The notes below the pieces were generated by a model that worked only from the letters and a program-made list of their open reading frames with translations, was not told the origin of the DNA and searched no databases. Positions 8,374 to 17,236 of a DNA stretch of 52,830 bases are shown here, one piece after another; position 1 is the first letter of the stretch; every line of letters starts with the position of its first letter. Source of the stretch: Nostoc sp. S13 (lineage in GTDB: Bacteria > Cyanobacteriota > Cyanobacteriia > Cyanobacteriales > Nostocaceae); the NCBI RefSeq assembly GCF_029379315.1, contig NZ_JAQYWQ010000036.1, forward strand, positions 1 to 52,830, read 5' to 3'. Made by a program: the position numbers and the translations under genes.

Positions 8374-8543
8374 TAGCAAATGCGTAGGCGTAGCCAGCCG
8401 TAGGCATCGCTGAAATTAGTCCGCGTTCGCGCAGCCTCTTGTAGAGAAGAGAAGGAAAGGCGGACTTTGCCTGTGTAGCCGCGAATTCTATTCGCTTTGT
8501 ATTCGCTTTCACGTATTGAAAAAATTGACGCACTTTTAACTTT
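8374..8543. repeat. Dispersed Nostoc palindromes
   Basis: GCGTAGGCGTAGCCAGCCG (8382-8400) continuing into TAGGCATCGCT, then CGCGTTCGCGCAGCCTCTTG, then ATTCGCTTTGTATTCGCTTTC. The first block also occurs inside the phytase-like coding sequence near 48177, showing that it is a dispersed repeat. The short frames crossing it are not considered genes. Confidence 0.6.
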
Positions 8544-9161
8544 TCAGGAATGGGTTTGTTTAGATTGTCTCAATAACCGAACCAGTACTTTTCCTGTAAT
8601 AATTGCATTTACAAAACCAAAAATAATTGCAAAAGGAAGCAATGTAAAACCAAATGCAAAGTTTGAGTTATGTAATATACTGGAAAAAGAACCTACTGCT
8701 TTAACAATTGCATTAAAAATAGGAGAGTGAAAGTCTATAACAAGTGCTACAGTCCAACCTAGACTCCAACTTACAGACCAACCGAGAGTACTAGTGATTA
8801 TCCACAAACGATTTACAGAAAAATTCTTTCTAATTAAAAGATGTTGAATTATTCCAGTAATAATTCCTCCTACAGCACCTCCAATCGCACCTCCTATACT
8901 GGCTATTAAAAATGTCTGTGTTAGTTCATGATTAACTTGTAACAAATTAATAATAAATGCCCAATTAACAAAACACGCTACAACTGTAGATATGAAAGCT
9001 AGATACAATCCGGGTACATTCGATAGTATCCATAACCAACTTATGGTGGGAATCTTTTTTAGAAGTAGTAACCACTGTGATAGTCCAATTACAACACCAG
9101 GTAAAACAAACAGAATAAGATAGAAGGCTAAATCTGGTTTAAGTTGAACATTATCTATCAA
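8544..9161 (-). CDS. Hypothetical multi-pass membrane protein
   Basis: I do not recognise this 205-residue protein. It is strongly hydrophobic, with about five predicted membrane helices (residues about 13-33, 42-62, 66-80, 85-110 with a GGAIGGAVGGIITG glycine zipper, and 125-200 containing two more). The glycine-rich helix suggests tight helix packing. The start is a TTG at 9159-9161 with AGGAG only 2 bp upstream, an unusually short spacing, so the true initiation site is uncertain. Its 3' end lies just beyond the repeats that follow dppC, in convergent orientation. It separates the two peptide-permease genes but nothing indicates that it belongs to the transporter. Confidence 0.6.
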   Translation of the reverse strand: MIDNVQLKPDLAFYLILFVLPGVVIGLSQWLLLLKKIPTISWLWILSNVPGLYLAFISTVVACFVNWAFIINLLQVNHELTQTFLIASIGGAIGGAVGGIITGIIQHLLIRKNFSVNRLWIITSTLGWSVSWSLGWTVALVIDFHSPIFNAIVKAVGSFSSILHNSNFAFGFTLLPFAIIFGFVNAIITGKVLVRLLRQSKQTHS

Positions 9162-9597
9162 TACTCCTAAAATTAATCAGATTAAAAAACCTAAAAAACA
9201 ATTAACAGTGTTTATAATTATCCATTCCATCTGAAAGTTTTTATAATTTTGTCTACTAAGCATACAATTTCGTAATATCAAATTAGTGTAAATATAAAAA
9301 ACCAATTCTTCTCATTTTTATATAAAAGAAGACATACAGCATTTTTCTTTTGCATGAAGTACAAAGCTATCGGTTTTGAGGCAGGAGGCAGGAGGTAGAA
9401 ATCAAATACTAGTCCTATAGCGCTTCTGGGTTGAGTCGAATATAGACCTAACCCCCAGCCCCTTCCCTACGTTCGCGCAGCGTCTCGTAGAGAGGTAAGG
9501 GGAGTAAGATTCAAAGCCTCTCTCCTAAAAGGAGAGAGGTCAGAGTAAACGAAAAACACTATATTTACGAATTACGAATTATTTTAATAACTCTTTA
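9162..9597. other. Intergenic AT-rich region plus long dispersed repeat
   Basis: No gene is supported. The right half (about 9436-9546) is a dispersed repeat with CCTAACCCCCAGCCCCTTCC, GTTCGCGCAGCGTCTCG and CTCTCTCCTAAAAGGAGAG. Its inverted relative lies at 10720-10885 on the other side of the dppB-like gene. The left half is AT-rich. Confidence 0.55.
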
Positions 9598-10623
9598 CTA
9601 ATATCGAATTCGCGGATCTATATAAGCATTTAAAATATCAATCAAAATACTGGCACTCACAACGATCGCACCAAAAAATACTAGCACTCCCTGGACTGTG
9701 GGATAATCGCGATCGGCGATCGCTTGATATAGTCGATTAGCTAACCCAGGCCAAGAAAATGTCACTTCTGTCAAAATTGCCCCACCCAACAGAGATGCAA
9801 AAGTTAATCCCAACACTGTAATCACTGGAATTAGCGCATTTTTTAAGGCATGGGAGACTAAAATCTTATTTTCACCAATACCTCTGGCTCTAGCTGCTTC
9901 TACATAATCTGCTTGCAATGTTTGCTTTAAATTAACTCGCACAATTCGCTCAAAAATCCCACTGAGCAAAATTCCTAGTGTGAGACACGGTAGGGCAAGA
10001 TGGTGCAAAGATGTGAAAAACTGGGTGAAGTTTCCACCGAGTAAGCTATCAATTGTATACAATCCAGTTACAGGAGTGGGAGCCGGAAGATTGGGCGGAA
10101 AGCGGTTGGAATTAGGAAACCAACCCAATTGTACTGAGAAAATCAACTGCAAAAGCATTCCCGCCCAAAACATGGGAAGTGCATAGGTGATGATACCAAA
10201 TAAGCGTCCACCGACATCAAAATATGTCCCAGGATGGGAAGCCGAAAGAGTCCCAACCGCGATTCCGACGATGAGTGCAACCGCCATACTAAATACTGCT
10301 AACTCCACCGTCGCTGGGAAATATTGCCCAATTATGTCCCAAACATTCTCTCCCCGACTCATTAAAGAGGTTCCCAAGTCAAAGCGCAGTATGCTTCCTA
10401 AATAATTGAGGTACTGTAGCCATAGGGGAAGGTTTAAACCTAGTTGTTTTCGCAATTCTTCTTTAGCAGCTTCTGGCGCACGTCCACCGAGAATTGCATC
10501 TGCTGGATCTCCTGGTGTTGCTCTTAGTAAGAGAAATACAATGGTGATGATTGTTAATAGCTGAAGTGGCGCGAGAAGCAACCGAGAAACAATGTAATAT
10601 TGTAAAGCTTTAGAACGAGACAT
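9598..10623 (-). CDS. Oligopeptide/dipeptide ABC transporter permease, DppB/OppB type
   Basis: A 341-residue permease of the DppB/OppB family and the partner of the DppC-type protein at 7258. It shows the N-terminal LLLAPLQLLTIITIVFLLLRATPGDPAD helix and motif, the loop KEELRKQLGLNLPLWLQYLNYL, a five-helix BPD core, the EAA loop DYVEAARARGIGENKILVSHALKNALIPVI, and the terminal DILNAYIDPRIRY, all diagnostic of DppB. It lies in the same direction as the substrate-binding lipoprotein gene but 435 bp downstream of it across a repeat block. Usually dppB and dppC are adjacent; here they are on opposite strands, with inverted repeats flanking dppB. Confidence 0.9.
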   Translation of the reverse strand: MSRSKALQYYIVSRLLLAPLQLLTIITIVFLLLRATPGDPADAILGGRAPEAAKEELRKQLGLNLPLWLQYLNYLGSILRFDLGTSLMSRGENVWDIIGQYFPATVELAVFSMAVALIVGIAVGTLSASHPGTYFDVGGRLFGIITYALPMFWAGMLLQLIFSVQLGWFPNSNRFPPNLPAPTPVTGLYTIDSLLGGNFTQFFTSLHHLALPCLTLGILLSGIFERIVRVNLKQTLQADYVEAARARGIGENKILVSHALKNALIPVITVLGLTFASLLGGAILTEVTFSWPGLANRLYQAIADRDYPTVQGVLVFFGAIVVSASILIDILNAYIDPRIRY

Positions 10624-11058
10624 ATTTTAGTTGTTTGTTATTTGTCCTTTGTCCTTTGTTATTTGTCATTTGCAAATGACCAATGACTATAGCAATTCTC
10701 CCTTAAGTGCAGTACAGTTTTGACCTCTCTCCAAACTTCTCTCCTACAAGGAGAGAGGCTTTGAATCTTACTCCCCTTCCCTTGTAGGGGAGCCAGTGCG
10801 TTGGGGAGGCAGTGCGTTGGACGGGTTTCCCGGCTTTGCCGACTTGAAGCACCTGGCGTAAGGGGTTGGGGGTTAGGTCTGTATTGGACTTAACTGCAAA
10901 CCGCTATAATAACTAATGACCAATAACTAAGTACACGTCACCGTAAAAGGGGTTCGGAAAGATTCAGACTTGATGTTGGGTTTCACTTCGTTCTACCCAA
11001 GCTACAAAACCCTTTTTGTAGTGTTCTGTACTAAGGACAAATGACTAATGACTAATGA
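10624..11058. repeat. Repeat block between binding protein and DppB-type permease
   Basis: The block contains TTTGTTATTTGTC-type tandem repeats, then an inverted relative of the 9436-9546 repeat (GACCTCTCTCC, GGCTTTGAATCTTACTCC, GGGGTTGGGGGTTAGG), CCAGTGCGTTG copies, and ATGACTAATGACTAATGACT repeats just before the binding-protein stop. No coding sequence is evident. Confidence 0.65.
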
Positions 11059-12711
11059 CTACTTTTTAATTGTCTGGTAAACCAGAATTTGGGTGGGGTT
11101 AAGTTGTACGCTGTTAACACCTTTTTGGGCAAATACATAGTCTTTATTTTGCCATAAGGGAACGTAAGGTACATCAGTAGTTACTTGCGTTTGAATTTCT
11201 GTGAAAATTTTCTGACGCGCTTCGGGGTTTTGTTCTTTGCGTTGCTGATCGATCAGTTTATTCACGGCTTCGCTATAGTAGAACGAACCCTGAATTTGAC
11301 TGCCTCCATCTTCACATCCTTTCACAACTGAACCTTTGTCACAAGATAAAAACGGCTGGACGTAATTATCTGGGTCTAAAAAATCTGGATACCAATCAAG
11401 TAAAGCTCCCGGATACAAACCCTTGGCAATGTCTTTAAAAAAGGCAGGGCCTTCCGCTTGGGTGACTTCAAATTGTAGCATTCCATCCATTTTGGCATCA
11501 ACAAGAGATTTAAGTGTCTGTGCTGCCAAACTACGAGTAGGTGAACTAGAAGGATACCAAACTTGCACTTTTGCGGGATTTTCTTTGGAGAAACCAGCAG
11601 TAGTTAACAATTTTTTAGCTTGCTCAAAGTTAGCATCGCCATATTTATCTTTGAATAATGGCACAGAAACTTTAAACGTCGTAGGAATCATGCTATAAAG
11701 CGGATCTGCTTGACCAAGTAATACTCGCTCGTTTAAAAGTGGACGGTCAATTATTGAGGCGATCGCTTGTCTTACCTCTAATTTATCTAAAGGCTTTTGA
11801 TTCCGGTTTAATACTAGATAACTTACTACACTACCTTCAGCTGCGATCGCTTGCCAATCCCCTTTTTTAGCCCCTTCTTCCAAGCTCCGATTTTGATCTG
11901 GTTGCAGCGACAGATAAGCGACATCGACTGCGCCTGTACGGAAAGCATTAAACAAATTAACCGGACTAGTTTGAATTTGGACGTTAACACCCTTGTTAGC
12001 TGGTTTTTCTCCCCAATACTTATCAAACACATCAAATCGCAGTGAATCAGTGCCATACTGCGCTAATTTGTAAGGGCCAGTCCCCACAAAGATATTCGGC
12101 TTGAATTTCCCAGCACCGAGTTCGTAAGCTTTTGGCGAAACTGCACATATTCCAGGAAACGCCAGCAGTGAAGGAAACGCTGCAAAGGGCTTTTTCAGCT
12201 TAATGGTTAACTCATACTCGCTTGTAGGTTTTATCGAATCTACTATATCAGCTAGTAAGAATGAGGGTTTTCCTTTATTTTCAATAAAGCGCTGGATGGT
12301 AAAGGCCATTGCTTGGGCGTTGAAGGGAGTCCCATCGTGATAAAGTACTCCCTGACGTAAAGGGATGGTATAAGTTAAGCCATCTTGACTGACTTTCGGT
12401 AATGCTGTAGCTAGCTGGGGCTTAATTTCCGTGCTTCCTGGTTCATAGGTGTAGAGGCGATCGCTCATATTAAACACCAAACCTAAAGATGCTAACTCAT
12501 AGGCATCAGCCGGATCAAGGGTTCTTGGCTTTGCTGTTGTACCTATAGTAATCCGACCATCACCTGTAAGGCTATTTATAGAACTGGATAGTGGCGTAGA
12601 AGGCTTAGGACGAGGAGCGCAACTAACAACTAATAATAAACATAGACAGAACAAAGATAGGAATTGTGTAATCCGACCCCACCGTTTCACGGACAAGGAA
12701 AACCAAGTCAT
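11059..12711 (-). CDS. Peptide ABC transporter substrate-binding lipoprotein (family 5)
   Basis: A 550-residue extracytoplasmic solute-binding protein of family 5 (DppA/OppA). A signal peptide with a lipobox (LLLVVSC, Cys about 31) predicts a lipid-anchored periplasmic protein. The family signature follows: GRITIGTTAKPRTLDPADAY, then LATALPKVSQDGLTYTIPLR and LYHDGTPFNAQAMAFTI, and a C-terminal ADVPYVPLWQNK-like region. Ligands of this family include di- and oligopeptides, nickel and glutathione. Which one applies is unclear. It is the first gene of a possible binding protein-DppB unit on the minus strand, although repeats separate the two. Confidence 0.92.
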   Translation of the reverse strand: MTWFSLSVKRWGRITQFLSLFCLCLLLVVSCAPRPKPSTPLSSSINSLTGDGRITIGTTAKPRTLDPADAYELASLGLVFNMSDRLYTYEPGSTEIKPQLATALPKVSQDGLTYTIPLRQGVLYHDGTPFNAQAMAFTIQRFIENKGKPSFLLADIVDSIKPTSEYELTIKLKKPFAAFPSLLAFPGICAVSPKAYELGAGKFKPNIFVGTGPYKLAQYGTDSLRFDVFDKYWGEKPANKGVNVQIQTSPVNLFNAFRTGAVDVAYLSLQPDQNRSLEEGAKKGDWQAIAAEGSVVSYLVLNRNQKPLDKLEVRQAIASIIDRPLLNERVLLGQADPLYSMIPTTFKVSVPLFKDKYGDANFEQAKKLLTTAGFSKENPAKVQVWYPSSSPTRSLAAQTLKSLVDAKMDGMLQFEVTQAEGPAFFKDIAKGLYPGALLDWYPDFLDPDNYVQPFLSCDKGSVVKGCEDGGSQIQGSFYYSEAVNKLIDQQRKEQNPEARQKIFTEIQTQVTTDVPYVPLWQNKDYVFAQKGVNSVQLNPTQILVYQTIKK

Positions 12712-13005
12712 ACAGTTAAATTTTATCTAATGATCGGTCAGTGATTATACTATATGTTCGCTAGTTTTATCGCATATTCTACAATTAATTACTAATTTAC
12801 CCACTTTTGATACAAGGTTTTACTCCAATAAATAGATATATTTGGGATTATTAAATAATAATTGTAAATCAGGACTTTTCCTATTAAAACATGGGCAATA
12901 AATTAAATCGCCTTCATTTAAAATCTCATTAGTTATACATTAACAAATGATATATATAAGATATGGTAAATAGCAAATAGAAAGTCCAAAAGTGAGACTA
13001 AGACC
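12712..13005. other. AT-rich divergent promoter region
   Basis: About 290 bp of AT-rich sequence between the binding-protein gene (minus) and a small hypothetical gene (plus). Promoters in both directions are expected. I identified no specific regulatory site. Confidence 0.35.
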
Positions 13006-13332
13006 GTGAAGTATTTCTTTCTATCTGAGGGATGGGCAGTTGCTAGAGTATGGGCATCTGATGGACTATGGCAAATAACTGCATGGCGACGCCAACCAGA
13101 TATTCAGCGAATGAATATTTGTTTAGTGGAACAAAACGAATTGCTATGGCTTTATCGAGTTGAAGAAGCTATTTTAACCGTGGAAGTCAAGCCAACAACA
13201 CCAGTAATTGCCAGTAAGAGCATAGGTCAAGTAGTACTCAAGCGTCTGATGAGTGCTGAACAGGTAATTGAACGCCTGGGTACCGCTGAGGCGAAGTGTC
13301 AACTGCAAAATATCCATCTGGTGGTTCAATAG
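13006..13332 (+). CDS. Conserved-looking hypothetical protein
   Basis: I do not recognise the family of this 108-residue protein. It starts at GTG (13006), has no signal peptide or membrane segment, and is rich in aromatic residues at the N-terminus (SEGWAVARVWASDGLWQITAWRR). Predicted strands are followed by a C-terminal helix (VVLKRLMSAEQVIERLGTAEAK). The composition is that of a normal soluble protein and the frame is clean, so it is probably a real gene. It ends just before a heptamer repeat tract and is separated from psbB by 480 bp. Confidence 0.6.
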   Translation: MKYFFLSEGWAVARVWASDGLWQITAWRRQPDIQRMNICLVEQNELLWLYRVEEAILTVEVKPTTPVIASKSIGQVVLKRLMSAEQVIERLGTAEAKCQLQNIHLVVQ

Positions 13333-13335
13333 ATT

Positions 13336-13404
13336 GGGGCATGGGGCATGGGGCATAGGGCATAGGGCATTGGGCATGGGGCATGGGGCATGGGGCATGG
13401 GGCA
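13336..13404. repeat. Heptanucleotide tandem repeat (GGGCATG)n
   Basis: About ten tandem copies of the 7-bp unit GGGCATG with A or T variants (GGGCATA, GGGCATT) begin directly after the stop of the preceding gene. This is a short tandemly repeated repetitive sequence typical of heterocystous cyanobacteria. Frames through it on both strands (13174-13398 minus, 13268-13468 plus) are artefacts. Confidence 0.9.
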
Positions 13405-13810
13405 TTATTTATTCTTCCTCATCTCCCTCATCTCTCTCATCCCCGCCCTCTTCATCAAGAAAAGATAAGCAAATTTAATCTCTGAGAGGGATTGGTAGCG
13501 AAAAAACTTGGACATGCTACGCGATCGCATTAATTTACACGCTTGCAAACAATTCGATCAATAGTTACACTTTTTAAAACATTCTCATTTTTGCTTGGCG
13601 ATGGCTACCCTACAAGGTAAACCTCCCGAAGCGAGTAAGCATTGCCAAAGCGCCCACGCTGTCTGACTTATAAGACTAAGCTGTGGTATGACTCTGGCTC
13701 TGGCAATAACAAAAAACAAGAGAGAGTTTTCTGAGTGTCGGCTTTCGTCTCTCAGAATCTCAGTAAGAAAATTGCTTTGTAAACTAACTCATCGAGGAGG
13801 AGCGTAGTCA
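13405..13810. promoter_or_regulatory. psbB upstream region
   Basis: No gene is seen. The final 120 bp should be the psbB promoter and 5' leader. A possible leader stem pairs TCTGAG with CTCAGA (about 13727-13760). A strong ribosome binding site, GAGGAGGAG, lies at about 13794-13802, upstream of the psbB ATG at 13811. Confidence 0.45.
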
Positions 13811-15340
13811 ATGGGACTACCCTGGTACCGAGTACATACAGTCGTTCTGAATGATCCAGGGCGACTGATTTCTGTACACCTAATGCACACAGCCTTAGTA
13901 GCAGGCTGGGCTGGTTCGATGGCACTCTACGAACTGGCTGTTTTTGACCCTAGCGATCCGATTCTCAACCCGATGTGGCGTCAAGGGATGTTCGTTCTGC
14001 CCTTCATGTCACGTTTGGGTGTCACCCAATCTTGGGGTGGCTGGAATGTTACTGGTGGACCAGCAACTGACCCTGGCTTCTGGTCATTTGAAGGCGTTGC
14101 TGCCGCTCACATTGTTCTTTCCGGTCTTTTGTTCCTAGCCGCCGTATGGCACTGGGTTTACTGGGATTTGGAACTCTTTAGAGATCCCCGCACTGGTGAA
14201 CCCGCCCTAGACTTGCCAAAAATGTTTGGCATTCACCTGTTCTTATCTGGTCTACTTTGTTTTGGCTTTGGTGCTTTTCACGTCACCGGACTATTTGGGC
14301 CGGGGATTTGGGTTTCTGACGCTTATGGAATAACTGGGGCTGCCCAGGGAGTAGCACCGGAATGGGGCCCAGATGGTTTTAACCCATATAACCCTGGTGG
14401 TATTGCGGCTCACCACATTGCTGCTGGTGTTGTTGGTATTATTGCAGGCTTATTCCACCTCACAGTTAGACCCCCCGAACGGCTCTACAAAGCCCTGCGG
14501 ATGGGGAATATTGAAACAGTACTTTCTAGCAGTATTGCAGCAGTCTTCTTTGCTGCTTTCGTTGTTGCTGGTACTATGTGGTACGGTAACGCCGCTACTC
14601 CCATCGAATTGTTTGGCCCTACCCGCTATCAATGGGATCAAAACTACTTCCGTCAAGAAATTCAACGCCGCACCCAAACTAGCGTTGCTCAAGGTGCAAC
14701 CCTTGACCAAGCTTGGTCGCAGATTCCAGAAAAGCTAGCTTTCTATGATTACGTCGGTAATAGCCCCGCTAAAGGCGGTCTATTCCGTACAGGGCCAATG
14801 GTCAAGGGTGATGGCATTGCCCAATCTTGGCAAGGTCACGCCGTATTCAAAGATTCTGAAGGACGGGAATTGACCGTGCGTCGTCTCCCTAACTTCTTTG
14901 AAACCTTCCCAGTGATCTTGACCGACGCAGATGGAATTGTCCGCGCTGACATTCCCTTCCGTCGGGCAGAATCTAAGTACAGCTTTGAGCAATCTGGTGT
15001 CACTGTCAGTTTCTACGGTGGTGATCTAAACGGTAAGACCTTTACAGAACCAGCTGATGTGAAGAAGTATGCCCGTAAGGCTCAAGGCGGTGAAATCTTT
15101 GAATTTGACCGGGAAACCTTGAACTCTGATGGTGTATTCCGCACCAGTCCTAGAGGTTGGTTTACCTTTGGACATGCCGTATTTGCTCTGCTGTTCTTCT
15201 TTGGTCATCTCTGGCATGGCGCTCGGACAATCTACCGAGACGTGTTTGCTGGTGTTGATGCGGATCTAGAAGAGCAAGTTGAGTGGGGTCTGTTCCAGAA
15301 AGTGGGTGACAAGTCAACCCGCCGGAAGGAAGCTCTCTAA
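13811..15340 (+). CDS. psbB: Photosystem II CP47 chlorophyll apoprotein
   Basis: CP47, the 509-residue core antenna protein of photosystem II in the thylakoid membrane, which binds chlorophyll a and carotene and passes excitation to the D1/D2 reaction centre. The N-terminus [18 protein letters not shown] is diagnostic. Six membrane helices carry the chlorophyll-ligating histidines (for example [49 protein letters not shown]). The large lumenal loop between helices 5 and 6 (residues about 258-450) is complete. The length matches the family. The start is fixed by a GAGGAGGAG ribosome site. psbT follows 113 bp downstream and an S1 gene after that, a common cyanobacterial order. Confidence 0.99.
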   Translation: MGLPWYRVHTVVLNDPGRLISVHLMHTALVAGWAGSMALYELAVFDPSDPILNPMWRQGMFVLPFMSRLGVTQSWGGWNVTGGPATDPGFWSFEGVAAAHIVLSGLLFLAAVWHWVYWDLELFRDPRTGEPALDLPKMFGIHLFLSGLLCFGFGAFHVTGLFGPGIWVSDAYGITGAAQGVAPEWGPDGFNPYNPGGIAAHHIAAGVVGIIAGLFHLTVRPPERLYKALRMGNIETVLSSSIAAVFFAAFVVAGTMWYGNAATPIELFGPTRYQWDQNYFRQEIQRRTQTSVAQGATLDQAWSQIPEKLAFYDYVGNSPAKGGLFRTGPMVKGDGIAQSWQGHAVFKDSEGRELTVRRLPNFFETFPVILTDADGIVRADIPFRRAESKYSFEQSGVTVSFYGGDLNGKTFTEPADVKKYARKAQGGEIFEFDRETLNSDGVFRTSPRGWFTFGHAVFALLFFFGHLWHGARTIYRDVFAGVDADLEEQVEWGLFQKVGDKSTRRKEAL

Positions 15341-15453
15341 TTTCAGTGCTAAGTTCTGAGTGCTGAGTTTTGAGTTAAGGCTCTGACTCAGCACTCAGGT
15401 AACTTCAGCACTCAGAACTTTAATTACTGGCTCGATAGGCAGGAAATCTTAAT

Positions 15454-15561
15454 ATGGAAAGCGTTGCGTACATCTTGATTTTTACTCTGTGTATAGGTAC
15501 TCTCTTCTTTGCGATCGCATTTCGCGAACCCCCTCGTTTTGAGAAACCAAAAGATAAGTAG
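15454..15561 (+). CDS. psbT: Photosystem II protein PsbT
   Basis: A 35-residue single-span photosystem II subunit, shown by MESVAYILIFTLCIGTLFF followed by the AIAFREPPRFEK tail, which is diagnostic of PsbT. The protein sits at the PSII dimer interface and helps keep the acceptor side stable. AGGAAATCTTAAT supplies a ribosome site. It follows psbB by 113 bp, through a short inverted repeat built from CTGAGTGCTGAG words, and is closed by a strong hairpin, so it is probably co-transcribed with psbB. Confidence 0.97.
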   Translation: MESVAYILIFTLCIGTLFFAIAFREPPRFEKPKDK

Positions 15562-15596
15562 ATCCTATTACCAGACCTTTAAGCAGATTTAATCTT

Positions 15597-15634
15597 AATA
15601 TCCGTTGCTACCATCCTTGGTAGCAACGGATATT
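15597..15634 (+). terminator. Terminator after psbB-psbT
   Basis: A perfect 16-bp stem (AATATCCGTTGCTACC paired with its complement) with a 6-base loop, followed by ATTGTGTTTGTTC. It is the likely end of the psbB-psbT transcript and separates it from rps1. Confidence 0.8.
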
Positions 15635-15856
15635 ATTGTGTTTGTTCTTTGTTATTTATAACTACTAAGTAAATCATCAATCATTTTAATATTGTGATAT
15701 AATTTCCAATCTTGGGAGTAGATATATGTTAATACTAGCTTTTCTGCGCTAGGATGAAAAAGGATGTTTAAGTGTAGGCTGCCATAAAAGCGCTTGCATA
15801 AGACATCGCGTTTGTTGCACAACCTTTACGGAGACTAGAACCAGGAACAAATCAGC
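15635..15856 (+). promoter_or_regulatory. rps1 upstream region
   Basis: About 220 bp without a gene. It should carry the promoter and leader of the S1 gene. The leader ends with ACGGAGACTAGAACCAGGAAC before the ATG. No specific site was identified. Confidence 0.35.
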
Positions 15857-17044
15857 ATGGTCAATCAGAATTTAACCGCTACAGAAATTGGATTCACTCA
15901 CGAAGATTTCGCTGCTCTACTTGACAAATACGATTATCATTTTAGCCCTGGTGATGTTGTACCAGGAACAGTTTTCAGTATAGAGCCGCGCGGCGCTCTG
16001 ATTGACATTGGTGCTAAAACCGCAGCATATATACCTATACAAGAAATGTCTATAAACCGGGTGGATAGCCCGGAAGAAGTATTACAGTCAAACGAAACCC
16101 GAGAATTTTTCATCCTTACTGATGAAAATGAAGATGGTCAATTAACGCTTTCGATTCGCCGTATTGAATACATGCGGGCTTGGGAGCGGGTGCGACAGCT
16201 GCAAGCAGAAGATGCAACTGTACGTTCTGGCGTGTTTGCAACCAATCGCGGCGGAGCATTGGTACGGATTGAGGGATTACGTGGCTTTATCCCAGGTTCC
16301 CACATCAGTACCCGCAAACCTAAAGAAGAATTGGTCGGCGAGGATCTGCCGTTGAAATTCCTAGAGGTGGACGAAGAACGTAATCGCCTAGTTTTATCTC
16401 ACCGTCGGGCGCTGGTTGAGCGCAAGATGAACCGCCTAGAAGTCGGCGAAGTAGTAATTGGTACTGTTCGTGGTATTAAGCCCTACGGTGCTTTCATCGA
16501 TATCGGCGGCGTTAGTGGTCTACTACATATTTCTGAGATTTCTCACGAACATATTGATACACCTCATAGCGTGTTCAATGTCAATGATGAAGTGAAAGTT
16601 ATGATCATTGACTTGGATGCAGAAAGGGGTCGGATTTCCCTATCTACCAAGCAGCTAGAACCCGAACCCGGCGATATGATTAAAAACCGGGATTTGGTCT
16701 ACGATAAGGCGGAAGAAATGGCTGCTAAGTATCGTGAACAACTACTAGCCAAGCAGCAAGGTGCTACTGCTGCGGCGGCTACAGCTGTAGAAGTTGTAGC
16801 AGAGGAAGAAATTCCACCAGCAGTGGAACTTGAAGAAGAAATTCCACCAGCAGCAGAACTTGAAGAAGAAATTCCAGTAGTTGCGGAAATTGAAGAAGAG
16901 ATTCCACCAGCAGCAAAACTTGAACAAGAAATTCCAGTAGTTGCGGAAATTGAAGAAGAAATTCCACCAGCAGCAGAACTTGAACAAGAAATTCCAGTAG
17001 TTGCGGAAATTGAAAAGGAGATTCCAGCAGCTATTGAAGAGTAA
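15857..17044 (+). CDS. rpsA: 30S ribosomal protein S1 homologue with repeated acidic tail
   Basis: A ribosomal protein S1 homologue of the short three-domain cyanobacterial type that binds mRNA leaders during initiation. The S1 (OB-fold) domains are at residues about 33-100 (PGDVVPGTVFSIEPRGALIDI), 117-183 (TNRGGALVRIEGLRGFIPGSHIS) and 197-270 (VIGTVRGIKPYGAFIDIGGVSGLLHISEI). The tail from about residue 312 is unusual. It consists of roughly eight copies of a decapeptide alternating EEIPPAAELE and EEIPVVAEIE, which makes the protein (395 residues) about 60 residues longer than expected. It follows psbB-psbT, a conserved cyanobacterial neighbourhood, and is followed by a clear terminator. Minus-strand Phe/Trp-rich frames here are shadows of the repeat. 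Confidence 0.95.
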   Translation: MVNQNLTATEIGFTHEDFAALLDKYDYHFSPGDVVPGTVFSIEPRGALIDIGAKTAAYIPIQEMSINRVDSPEEVLQSNETREFFILTDENEDGQLTLSIRRIEYMRAWERVRQLQAEDATVRSGVFATNRGGALVRIEGLRGFIPGSHISTRKPKEELVGEDLPLKFLEVDEERNRLVLSHRRALVERKMNRLEVGEVVIGTVRGIKPYGAFIDIGGVSGLLHISEISHEHIDTPHSVFNVNDEVKVMIIDLDAERGRISLSTKQLEPEPGDMIKNRDLVYDKAEEMAAKYREQLLAKQQGATAAAATAVEVVAEEEIPPAVELEEEIPPAAELEEEIPVVAEIEEEIPPAAKLEQEIPVVAEIEEEIPPAAELEQEIPVVAEIEKEIPAAIEE

Positions 17045-17095
17045 TAAATTTTTATAGTTTTACTTGTCTTTGAAGTAAGAGTATCAAATCATTTT

Positions 17096-17121
17096 AAAAA
17101 GAGGGAAAACCCTCTTTTTTT
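17096..17121 (+). terminator. Rho-independent terminator of rps1
   Basis: AAAAAGAGGG, loop AAAA, CCCTCTTTTTTT: a GC stem followed by a run of T, 50 bp after the rps1 stop. Confidence 0.9.
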
Positions 17122-17146
17122 ATGTGGAGAATCGGTAAAAGTGAAG

Positions 17147-17218
17147 AGTTGGCAGTAGTTAAGAGTTAGAAATTAGGAGTTATTATTCCTAACTTCTAAC
17201 TCTTAACTCCTAACTAAA
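17147..17218. repeat. Short inverted tandem repeats
   Basis: AGTTAAGAGTTAGAAATTAGGAGTTA is followed by its near-complement TAACTTCTAACTCTTAACTCC, giving a hairpin of Nostoc heptamer repeats just before the HAD gene. Confidence 0.7.
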
Positions 17219-17236
17219 TAAGTGGGGTGAAATATT

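Noticed and set aside
13336..13404. Possible CRISPR-like repeat array
   Set aside because: The unit is only 7 bp with no spacers. No cas gene is present. Other repeat tracts in the window are likewise short tandem or palindromic repeats.
14373..14738. 121-codon frame inside psbB
   Set aside because: It is a shadow frame in a highly conserved gene with no features of its own.
16745..16987. Minus-strand frames rich in Phe/Trp/Cys or Leu
   Set aside because: They are antisense shadows of the S1 decapeptide repeat.
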